From contig CALLBO010000051.1 in NCBI GenBank assembly GCA_937998875.1, positions 52,198-116,197 of the forward strand: a DNA stretch of 64,000 bases. Reading direction: 5' to 3'. Every line of letters begins with the position of its first letter. The first letter of the stretch is position 1. This stretch comes from an uncultured Granulosicoccaceae bacterium. Lineage in GTDB: Bacteria; Pseudomonadota; Gammaproteobacteria; Granulosicoccales; Granulosicoccaceae. The notes under the pieces were generated by a model. That model did not search any database and was not told the origin of the DNA. It was given only the letters and a program-made list of their open reading frames with translations. Both the position numbers and the translations under genes were made by a program. Below, piece after piece: positions 25,720 to 35,082 of the stretch.

Positions 25720-27300
25720 ATGCAACTTCGCTACATCGCACTACTACTCACTGCTGTATCCAATTTTTCCTTTGCACAAGGATCCTGCGTTGATTCGGAC
25801 GGCGATGGCTGGGGATGGGACGGCAGCGCCTCTTGTCGTGTCGAAGCATCGATAGGTGCCGGTGAATGTGTGGATTCAATCCCGTTAAACGATGGATGGG
25901 GCTGGAACGGTGTGGCGTCCTGTCGCATCGATACAGTCAGTGAATCAAACTGCATCGACACACCACCGCTTGGCAATGGCTGGGGTTGGGATGGCCAGCA
26001 ATCATGTCGACTAGATCCAGTCGAGTCACCATCGTCTGTTTGCACAGACACAGCACCGCTGGGCGATGGCTGGGGATGGGACGGAGCGCAGTCGTGCCGA
26101 CTGGATAGAGAAGTGGTAGAAAGAACCTGCATCGATACAACACCCGTGGGTGATGGATGGGGTTGGGACGGAGAGAACTCCTGCCGCGTCGCCACTACAA
26201 TCGAAAACACTGCACGGCTACCCTCTGGTGGTCATGTGAGCGATCCTGAATTTCGTTGGCCGGCAGTCTCAGGAGCCAGTAGCTATCGATTGATTATCGA
26301 AGATCATCGCGGCGACAGAATCTCTCAACAGTTTACCGCCGGAGAAGCCGCTTGTGATGATGTCGCTACCTGTTACTTCAGGCCGTCAGTACAAATTCAC
26401 GACAGTATCCTGAAGTGGCGCACCCAGGCCTTTGACGCTGGTGGTAACTGGATGGAAACCAGTGAAGACGTAAGCTTTAACACGCTTCGTTCGTTATCCG
26501 CTCAGCCATACACCGATCGCGACAATATTGGTGCACCACCTAATCCGGGTAACGGCTTTCCAACCATCGAGTTTGATCAATTCGTGGTACTGAACAACGA
26601 TTGGAATGCCCGTGCAATGTATCGCGATGACTGGCAGCAAACCGTATCAGTTGACCGTCTGGCCAACGGTAACGCAGAAATTGTCATCGAATACGATTGG
26701 CTCGGACAATCCGATGGCGATGAATTCGCCGTGAAGTCCTACCCGCAAGTTGTTTATGGCAATAAACTGGGTGCACACGTATCAGGTACGAAGGCAGAGC
26801 TTGGCCTGCCTGAGACAATCTCCAATCTCGATGAGTTCAGAATTGACTACAGCTTTACTGAGACAGGCAATGCTGAGCGCAACCTGGCGTTTGAATCATT
26901 TTTTCATACCGACTGCGAAATAAACGGCCCCAACTTTGACGTTGACGATCGCGAATACGAAATGATGGTATGGATTGCCAACCCTTCGATTAGAACACCA
27001 GGCACCACCAAAGCCGAAACCGGTGTGTTGATCGACAATCAACTGTGGGATGTGTGGATAAAGCCTGCGCAGAATGATAAGTACATCGCGTTCACAGCCG
27101 TTAACGAAAACACCAGTGGCACGCTTAACTGGAAGCGCTTTGTAGACTGGACGGTAAACTGGTCACGTGCCAACCAATCGGTTTATAACGTGCGTGAGCT
27201 GAATACCAATTGGTGCATGTCTGCAATCGAATTTGGCCCGGAAACCTTCTGGGGTTCGAGCAGGCTGGTCATTGATCGGCTTGAGATTACACGCCAGTAG
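25720..27300 (+). CDS. Secreted GH12-like glycoside hydrolase with GWGW repeats
   Basis: This 526-residue exported protein has a signal peptide of about 20 residues (ending SFAQ). Five repeats of about 30 residues follow, each with a leading Cys-x-Asp and a DGWGWDGxxSCR core, resembling the GWGW..SC motif of CBM10 cellulose-binding modules. A beta-sandwich linker comes next (about 175-265). The C-terminal part looks like family GH12 endoglucanases: VKSYP, YEMMVWI with the likely nucleophile Glu414, and FGPETFWG with the likely acid/base Glu508. It would cut beta-glucan or xyloglucan outside the cell. GAGG precedes ATG 25720; an upstream in-frame ATG at 25669 is less likely. It stands alone, with no sugar transporter beside it. 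Confidence 0.8.
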   Translation: MQLRYIALLLTAVSNFSFAQGSCVDSDGDGWGWDGSASCRVEASIGAGECVDSIPLNDGWGWNGVASCRIDTVSESNCIDTPPLGNGWGWDGQQSCRLDPVESPSSVCTDTAPLGDGWGWDGAQSCRLDREVVERTCIDTTPVGDGWGWDGENSCRVATTIENTARLPSGGHVSDPEFRWPAVSGASSYRLIIEDHRGDRISQQFTAGEAACDDVATCYFRPSVQIHDSILKWRTQAFDAGGNWMETSEDVSFNTLRSLSAQPYTDRDNIGAPPNPGNGFPTIEFDQFVVLNNDWNARAMYRDDWQQTVSVDRLANGNAEIVIEYDWLGQSDGDEFAVKSYPQVVYGNKLGAHVSGTKAELGLPETISNLDEFRIDYSFTETGNAERNLAFESFFHTDCEINGPNFDVDDREYEMMVWIANPSIRTPGTTKAETGVLIDNQLWDVWIKPAQNDKYIAFTAVNENTSGTLNWKRFVDWTVNWSRANQSVYNVRELNTNWCMSAIEFGPETFWGSSRLVIDRLEITRQ

Positions 27301-27501
27301 CATGACATACTTTTCTACTAAACATCCGAGGAAACGCAGCCTGCCTATCTCTCTAGTAGGATATGCAGCATATCTCTGCACGCACGGCTTAAGCATTGGA
27401 CGTTACTTCTACAACTGACTACAAGACCAATGATGCCGAGCAAAAGAAATACATCTCATTTTCTTTTTGCTGCATGCCTGTCTCAGCCCTACGAATAGTA
27501 G
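27301..27501. other. Intergenic, no gene recognised
   Basis: The gap holds a 15-bp palindrome, GATATGCAGCATATC (27360-27374). A plus-strand frame starting at 27301 reads for 38 codons but resembles nothing I know. Confidence 0.4.
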
Positions 27502-28059
27502 CTATACACAATCTTTCTGCTTTAATGAAAAACACAAGCGCATTTCTCTGCATTCACAAACAGACTTTCCCTCAAACCATGCCTGTCCATCTGCGATTAA
27601 TATCGTTGTTCCCCCAACTCTCTTAATCCTTTTTACATGTGTGTTTACATGCAATTCACAACACTCATCACCTGGAACAATCTCTCTTTGGAACTCTGCT
27701 TCTCCACTATTGATAACCCGACACTGCCCCTTGTACCCAAAATGGGCTACGTATACGCCCGCCAGTTGCCATATACTTTCCAACAAAAGGGAACCAGGCA
27801 TTAGAGGACTATCGGTAAAATGACTTTTAAAGATCCAGTCACATGCCTGAATGTCTTTATTTCCCTCTGCATAGCCGCGATTGTACTTACCTCCAAACGG
27901 ATTCAAGCAACTAACGCTATCCAACATTAGCAATGGCGGTGCGGGCAGACGAGCAAATCCATCACCAAATAACTCTCCAGTAGAGCACCTGATCAAAGAT
28001 TCTCTATCGTATATCGAATCCCGTGTCTTGGAAAATTGCGGTTTCACCTGCGTGACCAT
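27502..28059 (-). CDS. FabA-like hotdog dehydratase, orphan
   Basis: This 185-residue hotdog-fold protein is related to 3-hydroxyacyl-ACP dehydratase FabA. FKSHF carries the catalytic His, and PLMPGSLLLESIWQL matches the FabA active-site helix. The usual FabA Asp is replaced by Glu (LLESIWQL), as in FabZ. The N-terminal LIRCSTGELFGDGFARLPAPP also matches FabA. ATG 28059, with GGAAG upstream, fits family starts better than the longer open frame to 28152. No acyl carrier protein or ketosynthase lies nearby. It could serve a secondary lipid or polyketide pathway. Confidence 0.8.
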   Translation of the reverse strand: MVTQVKPQFSKTRDSIYDRESLIRCSTGELFGDGFARLPAPPLLMLDSVSCLNPFGGKYNRGYAEGNKDIQACDWIFKSHFTDSPLMPGSLLLESIWQLAGVYVAHFGYKGQCRVINSGEAEFQREIVPGDECCELHVNTHVKRIKRVGGTTILIADGQAWFEGKSVCECREMRLCFSLKQKDCV

Positions 28060-28649
28060 ATTTTTACACTTCCTGTTCGACTTGAGGGTGATAGGACAAT
28101 GTCGCCAAACACTCCAAGTCAGAACTCCCTCAGGTATGATTTCACATGTCACCCAATCAGATATCTGAAACCAGCTCTCAATAAGATTTCATCTGCATAT
28201 TCGACACCCACCAAATAACGCATGGTTGTCTATTGGCAGAACAAACGTACGTTCAAACCGTATGTTCAGAAAAGGCGTGATTTAGTTCAAATGAGGTTGT
28301 TACCTGCTACTGGCTCAGATGGTTTCAGGGCAACACCTGTTTTCTACAACTCAAGCGTAGCTGTGCCGAAAACCAGCGGAGACAGGGTAAAAATGAAGAT
28401 GTGCAGTGCTGATCTGCCAGACTAGAAGCAATTACAGCCCGGCTAGTCTCAAAATTCAGTTGTGCTACTGTTACAACTAATGAGAGCCGGTCAACGGGTT
28501 CAGAGACCGCCAGAAAAATCCTGACGGGAAGGCTCTCCCTGTTACCCTTGTGTCAAGCCGAAACATAAAAACAAAGACAGGAATAAAAAATGCCGGGTGA
28601 TTGTCATGGAATAGCTTCGCCAACGATCACAGGCCACTTGAACTTGCAA
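28060..28649. other. 590-base non-coding region with structured element
   Basis: No credible gene is seen; a 67-codon plus-strand frame at 28222-28425 has no recognisable features. Inverted repeats are AGTTGT/ACAACT (28458-28463 with 28473-28478) and GAGAGCC/GGCTCTC (28482-28488 with 28531-28537), the latter enclosing a CCG-CAG/CTG-CGG hairpin. It separates the LuxR-type gene from the FabA-like gene, both read leftward, so it may hold the promoter and leader of the latter. Confidence 0.5.
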
Positions 28650-29621
28650 TTAGTAATGTAGGCCGATTGCCGGGGCTCGTGCGCTTAATAGCCTGTTCAA
28701 CAGTTCTTTTTGATTGTTCACTCCGACACGATCAAACATTCGCCTGACATGTGTACGAACTGTGTTAGTACTCACTTCGAGGGTGTCTGCGATGCAGGCC
28801 AAATTCTTGCCTTTAGCGATTTCCTCCGCAACGCGCATTTGCTTCATACTGAGACCATAAATCTCACCAGCTGTTTCGATGGCAGATTCAATTAGCCTGG
28901 TATCATCCATCAGAACAACGATCTTCATATCCAATATCGCTATCCAGCAACATGAGCTCGATGTTGCGGATGAATCGCCAAAAATTAGTGGCACCGGCAG
29001 ATGCGCGTGACCATTACTGATGTCGTTGTGAGCGTTCCGAATTGCGCTTCTTAATCTGTCGTGGTCTTCCTGAACGGATGCGCAAAGCAAGCCTCTGGAT
29101 ATCCTCAAGGCCGGGTGTGCTGTAACCATTATCTGACTACTCTCATCAATCTGCAGCACCTTCGCATCGCCATCTACATGAATTTTCGGGCAATCGTAAA
29201 AGTCCAGTCTCGACAGAACACCGGTACTCGATATCAGCTTCCAACCCTCGGACACTTTTTCCAGTATCCGAGTGTGCATCTGCAAACCGGACATATGCCC
29301 GGCAGAACCCGAGGTACTCCGTTGTTCAAAGGTCACCCAGGCCATACTGCCTCGTACGATACATTGCCAGTTGTCTCTGACGATTGCCGAATGCTCAATC
29401 TTCAGGGGTGGTTCGTTGCGAAAGTGGGATGAGAAGTGATTTCGAAGTGCGGTGATACCAGTGACCTGAACCACACCACAGTACGGCAGTATGGTTGTAT
29501 GCCGCAAATAAGGTTCCTGCACCCAGCAATCGCAAAGGGCATCAACGTTACGGCTCAAGAATGCAGAAGTTTCCGCCTCAATCGTAGCCATTATTTTTGG
29601 CTGTTCAACACTATCTACCAT
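28650..29621 (-). CDS. LuxR-type regulator with SnoaL-like N-terminal domain
   Basis: This protein is about 323 residues long. The N-terminal half (about 8-140) has the NTF2/SnoaL-like pattern (VDALCDCWVQEPYL, then WVTFEQRS and GWKLISSTGVLSRL). The C-terminal about 65 residues form a LuxR/GerE helix-turn-helix (SMKQMRVAEEIAKGKNLACIA, VSTNTVRTHVRRMFDRVGV). A small-molecule pocket fused to a LuxR DNA-binding domain suggests a ligand-responsive regulator. Start choice is uncertain: GTG 29645, ATG 29621 or ATG 29591; none has a strong ribosome binding site. It could regulate the FabA-like gene downstream. Confidence 0.8.
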   Translation of the reverse strand: MVDSVEQPKIMATIEAETSAFLSRNVDALCDCWVQEPYLRHTTILPYCGVVQVTGITALRNHFSSHFRNEPPLKIEHSAIVRDNWQCIVRGSMAWVTFEQRSTSGSAGHMSGLQMHTRILEKVSEGWKLISSTGVLSRLDFYDCPKIHVDGDAKVLQIDESSQIMVTAHPALRISRGLLCASVQEDHDRLRSAIRNAHNDISNGHAHLPVPLIFGDSSATSSSCCWIAILDMKIVVLMDDTRLIESAIETAGEIYGLSMKQMRVAEEIAKGKNLACIADTLEVSTNTVRTHVRRMFDRVGVNNQKELLNRLLSARAPAIGLHY

Positions 29622-30201
29622 AGTTTTTGTTGTCGATCGCCACACTGCATTCTGCTTCCGTCACATCGATTGAGTTTATGTTCAGGGTGGTAACGCAAAG
29701 CAACTGCCTGCATAGGTGTAGAATTTAGAGAACTAGCGCACAAAATCTGACAGGCATGATCAAATGCGTATAGGTCAATCCGAAGCCCGACAGCTTAGAT
29801 GTGCCAGCAACAGTTTCGAATTTATGAACACTTTTAGACATACGTACAATGCACACGAATGTTTGTCATCACTTTAGGGGACAGAATAAACCGTACTGAT
29901 TGGTTAGACTAGATCGCGAGTAGTACAAATAAGAAATAGAGGCTATTCAAGGCTGAAAAATGGTGTGATGTTCATGGATATTCAAAGGGTGTGTAAAGCT
30001 CAGTACTGGTTCCTGTCACGAATTAGGACTGACCTAAAAAAATTACAACCTTGCTAATTTCCGTCCAAACCGAGTTAAACAGAAAACCCTTTCAGGGGGA
30101 GTTTTGAAACAACAACTCAGGGAGTAGGCACAACCCATCATTAGTCGCTTAGTACGCCTCGTTTAACACGCACTAAAATGTTTTAAACAGGAATTACGAC
30201 T
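29622..30201. other. 580-base intergenic region, no gene seen
   Basis: I find no credible frame on either strand. It is AT-rich compared with neighbouring genes. The last 30 bases supply AGGA before ATG 30202. It must hold the divergent promoters of the SnoaL-LuxR gene and the lipoprotein gene. Confidence 0.45.
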
Positions 30202-31200
30202 ATGATTATTAGCAAGAATTTCACTCCGGCGTTTGTTGCGGCCTTCATGCTCTTCAACGCATCCTGCTCATCTGATTCAAGCACAAACAACACCCCGGAA
30301 GATGATGCAGGTGCTCAGACAGAAGATACTACCGATACCACGGGTAACGGAGAAAATTCGAACACAGACGACCAGAGTAATACTCAAACCGGAAGCACAG
30401 CTGCCTTCGGTCCGCCACAGTTTAACCTTGCTGAATGCGGTAGTGCAGAAATCACATCGGCGCAGGCAACTAATGATGTAACCACACCTACGACCATAGC
30501 AACCGGGCAGTTGGTGCAAGGGCAGCTGTCTGAAGACAGTGCCACGCTTAGTTCCGATATCTGGCGAGTCAATTTAGAACCAGGCAATTATCATTTGGTT
30601 TTGGACAGCTGGATGGCTTCAAGAGAACGGGGATCCCACGGTGTAAGGGTAAAATCGCTCGGGCAGACCTCCAATGATGACGAGACGTTGGTGACTTCGG
30701 GCACTCAGGGCTTTGATGAGCGTACCTATGAATACCTTGAAATACTAAACCCGACTACAATGACGCTCCAGGTAGAACCCTCTTATAGCTACACGATGAA
30801 CTATGTGATGGGTATCTTCCCCAATGGGGCGAGTGTGCCATCTCCTCGCTTCACAGATTGCCCACCGACAACCAGAGCCAGTCTGGATACAACAGTGTCA
30901 TTAACACTAAACGACATGAATAGTACTGAAGACTATCGCTGGATTCAGTTGAACCTTGATGCCGGAGAGTACACTCTGGATGCGTCTATGCAGTCCAGCG
31001 AAGCCTATACCGGTTACAATGTAGAGTTACTGCAGCGGTTTGGTGAAAACGAGAATGAAACAGTGGTAAGAGACTCTAATTCCACTACCTCAGTTACCAG
31101 CAGTGATCAATTTACCGTTCTTGACAATGGCGAAATCTGGCTACGCGCGGAAAGCGTTTATGACGACAGTGGAACTTTGGAACTGACAGTACGCCAGTAA
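30202..31200 (+). CDS. Predicted lipoprotein with PPC-like beta repeats
   Basis: This 332-residue protein has a lipoprotein-type signal: a hydrophobic stretch then FNASC|SSDSS, with Cys at about residue 22. A low-complexity Thr/Asp/Asn linker follows (about 25-65). Then come two similar beta-sandwich segments of about 110 residues, each with the pattern 'W(I/R)xxLxxGxY' (DIWRVNLEPGNYHLVLDS and YRWIQLNLDAGEYTLDAS). These resemble bacterial pre-peptidase C-terminal domains. Probable outer-membrane surface or periplasmic lipoprotein, function unknown. The codon use and strong acidity suit an exported protein. Confidence 0.7.
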   Translation: MIISKNFTPAFVAAFMLFNASCSSDSSTNNTPEDDAGAQTEDTTDTTGNGENSNTDDQSNTQTGSTAAFGPPQFNLAECGSAEITSAQATNDVTTPTTIATGQLVQGQLSEDSATLSSDIWRVNLEPGNYHLVLDSWMASRERGSHGVRVKSLGQTSNDDETLVTSGTQGFDERTYEYLEILNPTTMTLQVEPSYSYTMNYVMGIFPNGASVPSPRFTDCPPTTRASLDTTVSLTLNDMNSTEDYRWIQLNLDAGEYTLDASMQSSEAYTGYNVELLQRFGENENETVVRDSNSTTSVTSSDQFTVLDNGEIWLRAESVYDDSGTLELTVRQ

Positions 31201-31373
31201 AGCTGGCCTACGGATATGGCAGAGTTCTGGTACATGGAAGTACCAACCTCACCTGTGCCACAAAAAAACTGTTGATCCACACAAATAAATTGAACCTTTT
31301 GGCGACGAACGTCTATTCGCTTACACTATGTCAGCCATCAATTAAAATACTCAAATCATAAACCAACAGCCAT

Positions 31374-32930
31374 ATGAATAATAACTTCAAATACATATTT
31401 AGCCTGTTGCTCTATGTGCTTGCAACAGGGCTTTTCGCGGACCAGGTAGATAACTGTGAAACACCCTGCTCTTCATCGAGCGATGAAACAGTCACATTTA
31501 CCATTCCAGCAGGAGAGGAAGAAAACTACCAGCGCCAGCTAGCCGAAAACATGATAGACGTAAAAAGGATCGTCGACCAAAATAGCGACCCCTTCTTAAG
31601 TATCATGGGTGGTATGCAATTTGGTCAAAAGTATGCGTTTGAAGATAATATAGAATTGGCGTTTGGCAGAAAGGACTACACAGCTGTTAGCAAACTTCTG
31701 ACAGATGCCTCGTTGATGATTTCTCATGATAACTCTGTAATTTCACAACTTGTTATCCACCCTTATCAACCCCGTAACAGTGCCGTCGCGCTGATCGAAG
31801 CACTCCTAAAAGATGAAACAGATCGCTTTCAATCTGAATTGGAAAAACAAGATGGCAGCATTGACGAATACGTCTACGTCGCCGGCGCCTACGAGGAAAC
31901 CGCACTCGAAGTAGCGATTCGAAAACAGAACAATGATGCAGTTACCCGTTTGCTGGAGAAAGGGGCAGACCCCAAGGCATCAAAAAATGGCCCATGGGCA
32001 ACGCTTACACGATCTGTTTATTATAAAAATCACGACGTTCTCTACCAGCTACTCGACCACGGCGTCCATATTGATCAACAATTGTCTTATCCAGGCAACA
32101 TACCCACCCTGATGTCGTATGCGGTAACCATCGAAGACTTTGAGTTGCTGAATAACCTTATTGCCAGAAATGCAGACGCGAATATTGGCGACTCTTATGG
32201 CTGGACACCGTTGATGGACGCCATTCATCAACAAAATCTGGAACTTGTCGAACTACTGTTGCCGCTTTCAGACCCCACAATATTGTCTGCAAAGCCAATT
32301 ACCGGCAAATATCATGAAAAGGGATTTAAGCAAACCTACCCGCGTTGCAACGCGCTGTACGTGGCAGAGCAGATTGATTCGCCACTCGGGGCAAAAATTG
32401 TCGCTGCGGTAAAATCCCGAATTGAAGAGCTTGGCAAAACCATCGCTACGCCCGAATCAATGATTGCCGATCTTGATGCGCTGCAGAGCCGTATTCAGTA
32501 CCTAATGAACGCCTACAAGATAGACGAGGGCCTGGTAGAACTGGAGAAGGGGCTTACCCTGCTAAAACCGATGCCACTGTCTGCAGATAGTGATGCCCGG
32601 TTTGTTAAGCACGCGATTTGGTTTATCTTGCAGAAGCACGAAATGTTAGTAATGAACAACGACAATTTGCAAGACGAAGACCGGGAGTTTGCTAACACCC
32701 TCTTCTCGTTGGGGAGTACAACTGAGAAATGGCATGATATGTTAGATGTATTCCATGACGCCACGGATGCCTTCCCGCACGACCAACTGGATGTCTGGCA
32801 AGAGACCCATGGCAAGCCCTCTCGCAAGGGCTGGAACTTCAGCCATATCACCGAATGGATTGAAACTCACGAAGATACCGTGGTCAGAGATCGTTTGTAC
32901 GACACTCTTGATTTTTTCGAATTGAATTAA
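31374..32930 (+). CDS. Exported ankyrin-repeat protein
   Basis: This 518-residue protein has a signal peptide (about residues 1-22, ending LFADQ) and a short Cys pair soon after. At least four ankyrin repeats lie in about 165-310 (TALEVAIRKQNNDAVTRLLEKGAD, and GWTPLMDAIHQQNLELVELLL). A helical C-terminal part follows (about 350-518). Ankyrin repeats mediate protein contacts. An export signal places it in the periplasm, where such proteins often act as inhibitors or chaperones of a partner. A SurA-like gene starts 17 bases later and is probably in the same transcript. Confidence 0.75.
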   Translation: MNNNFKYIFSLLLYVLATGLFADQVDNCETPCSSSSDETVTFTIPAGEEENYQRQLAENMIDVKRIVDQNSDPFLSIMGGMQFGQKYAFEDNIELAFGRKDYTAVSKLLTDASLMISHDNSVISQLVIHPYQPRNSAVALIEALLKDETDRFQSELEKQDGSIDEYVYVAGAYEETALEVAIRKQNNDAVTRLLEKGADPKASKNGPWATLTRSVYYKNHDVLYQLLDHGVHIDQQLSYPGNIPTLMSYAVTIEDFELLNNLIARNADANIGDSYGWTPLMDAIHQQNLELVELLLPLSDPTILSAKPITGKYHEKGFKQTYPRCNALYVAEQIDSPLGAKIVAAVKSRIEELGKTIATPESMIADLDALQSRIQYLMNAYKIDEGLVELEKGLTLLKPMPLSADSDARFVKHAIWFILQKHEMLVMNNDNLQDEDREFANTLFSLGSTTEKWHDMLDVFHDATDAFPHDQLDVWQETHGKPSRKGWNFSHITEWIETHEDTVVRDRLYDTLDFFELN

Positions 32931-32947
32931 CGGGGTGATAACTGAAG

Positions 32948-33907
32948 ATGATATCTATAAGAAGAAAATCGAAGTCAGAACCCACTGCATGGGTGATGCG
33001 GGCCCTGATGTTTACGCTCCTCCTACCGCTGGTATTTCCTGCACATACCGTACTGGCAGTCGATTCTATCGGCACTATTACGATCAACGGTGAACTTGTC
33101 AGGCCGATTCTGTTCAGGGGTTTTTCACACCACATGAGCAAGGCCAACCGGTGCCCGCCAATATCCGATACCCGCATCAAGGACCTGGTGATAAAAAACG
33201 CACTGGTCGTCTTTGATGCCCGTAAAAAGGGTTTGGAAATCTCGGAGCAAACACAACGCTACATTGCCAGGTATAAACAGGAACTGGAGCAAGCGGGGCC
33301 TGACGGTGATCCCGAGGTTATTGCCAAATCAGAACTTTCGATGTTCACCCGGGAATATGGTGGGTATATCGATCACTACCCGGCGGTTGTTACACATGAA
33401 GAAATACTTGAAGAATACAAACGATTAATAGATATCGGAGATCCGCGATTCACCGATGTCAAACTCATTCGTCGCACTCCTATTGAACTGTATACGGCCG
33501 AAGACGCGACCGAGGCCAAGCGGTTGCTGGAAAATGGTGCCACTGTGGCTGAAATAGAAGAAAAATTTGAATATGTCTGGGCATTTGAGGAGTACGCTGC
33601 TCAGTGGGCGATAGCTTATGATGTGATTGAGAATTACCGGGAGTATGGGGATGATTTCTCTACCGGTGCGATAATTCGTGTAGATGATCGAAATCTCTTG
33701 TTACTTAACGAGGTGAAGCACCGATCAAGACTACGTCCCTTCGTTGAATATCAGAATAACAAGGACTATGTGTATAAAGAGGTGAAGTGGGACCTTTTAA
33801 GAATTCGACAGCGGGAACGCGATAAAGCGTTGTGGGCAGCGGCCGAGGTGCTTGAAAATGGCGTGCCCATCGAGATGACTGATGATTACCCGCAGTGCGG
33901 TGCTTAG
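32948..33907 (+). CDS. Exported SurA-N-like protein of unknown function
   Basis: This 319-residue protein has an export signal (hydrophobic about 18-36, ending TVLAVDS). The fold pattern recalls the N-terminal chaperone part of SurA/PpiD-type proteins: a helix with KGLEISEQTQRYIARYKQELEQ, a long helical region, then a parvulin-like stretch (VKLIRRTPIELYTAEDATEAKRLLENG). Parvulin catalytic residues are not clear, so it may be only a chaperone-like relative. It is 17 bases after the ankyrin gene and likely functions with it. GAAG precedes ATG 32948. Confidence 0.55.
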   Translation: MISIRRKSKSEPTAWVMRALMFTLLLPLVFPAHTVLAVDSIGTITINGELVRPILFRGFSHHMSKANRCPPISDTRIKDLVIKNALVVFDARKKGLEISEQTQRYIARYKQELEQAGPDGDPEVIAKSELSMFTREYGGYIDHYPAVVTHEEILEEYKRLIDIGDPRFTDVKLIRRTPIELYTAEDATEAKRLLENGATVAEIEEKFEYVWAFEEYAAQWAIAYDVIENYREYGDDFSTGAIIRVDDRNLLLLNEVKHRSRLRPFVEYQNNKDYVYKEVKWDLLRIRQRERDKALWAAAEVLENGVPIEMTDDYPQCGA

Positions 33908-34362
33908 TACTTACTGACGCAAATGCACAGAGGGCCAGTAAAAGCTCGCGGTACACATACGCTGCCCCATTGATGAACCAAAGCCTCCCGCGAGCACAGA
34001 TAAGGTACACTGTACAGAAATAACAGGCAAATATAATCCGATCAACATACCACTTATTACACGATAAAGTAGGTACTTTTGGCGTTATATATTTTAGTAT
34101 TGAGCACGCAAGAAAATGTGCAGAATTCTATTGTGAAATTGTAAAAATGAGAGATGAAAAAGTAATAGGATTATGCTTGTGATTTTCGAGTGTTGATGGT
34201 GTTTGTATTCAATCTAGCGTTAGTTACGTAAGGCTTACCAACTTATAAATCCGCCATTTTTTAGAATAATACGCGTAACGAATAGAAGCTACATGCCATA
34301 AAATGTGCCGCTCATAGCAGCACTAGCTATTTATAGACCGCACTAAAAACGGAGCATCAATT
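33908..34362. other. AT-rich gap with a possible gene remnant
   Basis: The base composition turns clearly AT-rich after about 34020. GCTCGCGG (33944-33951) and CCGCGAGC (33988-33995) form an 8-bp inverted repeat. From 34024 to 34182 a plus-strand frame without a good start reads like protein (FGVIYFSIEHARKCAEF), perhaps a truncated gene end. GGAG lies 10 bases before ATG 34363. Confidence 0.35.
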
Positions 34363-34848
34363 ATGTCCATGGTCGGAAACTACTTGATCGTTTCTGCTGC
34401 TGAATTAAATATGCTACATAAGGCACCTGAATCTATTGAAACATTCTTGTATGAACAAAGGGAAGAAAATATAGTCTATATTGACAAAGCATGGGCTGCC
34501 ATACACTTTACTTTAACCGGTTCTCAATGGGAGGGGGAACCACCACTTGCAAATGTAGTTATGGGCGGCGAACCAATTGGTGAAGTCGACGTAGGTTATG
34601 GTTCCGCGCGTGGCTTAGCACCTAAAATAGTAAAAGAAACATATGAAGCATTGAAAGAAATAGATGAAAGCAAATTTCGCTCAATGTTTGATGTGAAAAT
34701 GTTGGATGAAAATGAAATATACCCTTCGATTATTTGGTCCCGAGATAAAGCTGCAATTGACTACATAGCCGGTTACTTTAGAGATGTACTTACTGTATTT
34801 AGAGAAGCCGCTGAGAGAAAGTGTGCATTAATAGTTTTTTTGAACTGA
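34363..34848 (+). CDS. DUF1877 family protein
   Basis: This 161-residue YfbM/DUF1877-type protein has the characteristic KAWAAIHFTLTG, the Gly/Tyr-rich DVGYGSARGLAP, and YIAGYFRDVLTVF near the C-terminus. The family is often found in accessory regions, sometimes near contact-dependent toxin loci, and has no known biochemical role. The gene is much richer in A+T than the window around it, and an IS element lies 130 bases downstream, so recent acquisition is likely. Confidence 0.85.
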   Translation: MSMVGNYLIVSAAELNMLHKAPESIETFLYEQREENIVYIDKAWAAIHFTLTGSQWEGEPPLANVVMGGEPIGEVDVGYGSARGLAPKIVKETYEALKEIDESKFRSMFDVKMLDENEIYPSIIWSRDKAAIDYIAGYFRDVLTVFREAAERKCALIVFLN

Positions 34849-34977
34849 ATAAGCCAGGCCCCGGTATTCACCATGCCCACCCCCATTGGAGGGTGTCGTT
34901 AAGGAAGAAGCGTCTTCGAATTGTCAGTGCAAACTTTCCCTCCCCGGTCGCTACCGCGCCCGACCCTCCCACAAGTG

Positions 34978-34996
34978 GCACTACTGTCCGGAATAA
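34978..34996 (+). repeat. IS left inverted repeat
   Basis: 19 bp, identical in inverted orientation to 36261-36279. Confidence 0.9.
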
Positions 34997-35082
34997 AATC
35001 TTGGCAGCGTCCTCTGGCGCTGCAATTGCCGCATATTCGTGGTGTATCCTTAGTCGGAGACTTAATATCAAAGGCTAAGACA

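Noticed and set aside
28222..28425. 67-codon plus-strand frame in the 590-base gap
   Set aside because: No recognisable features or ribosome binding site.
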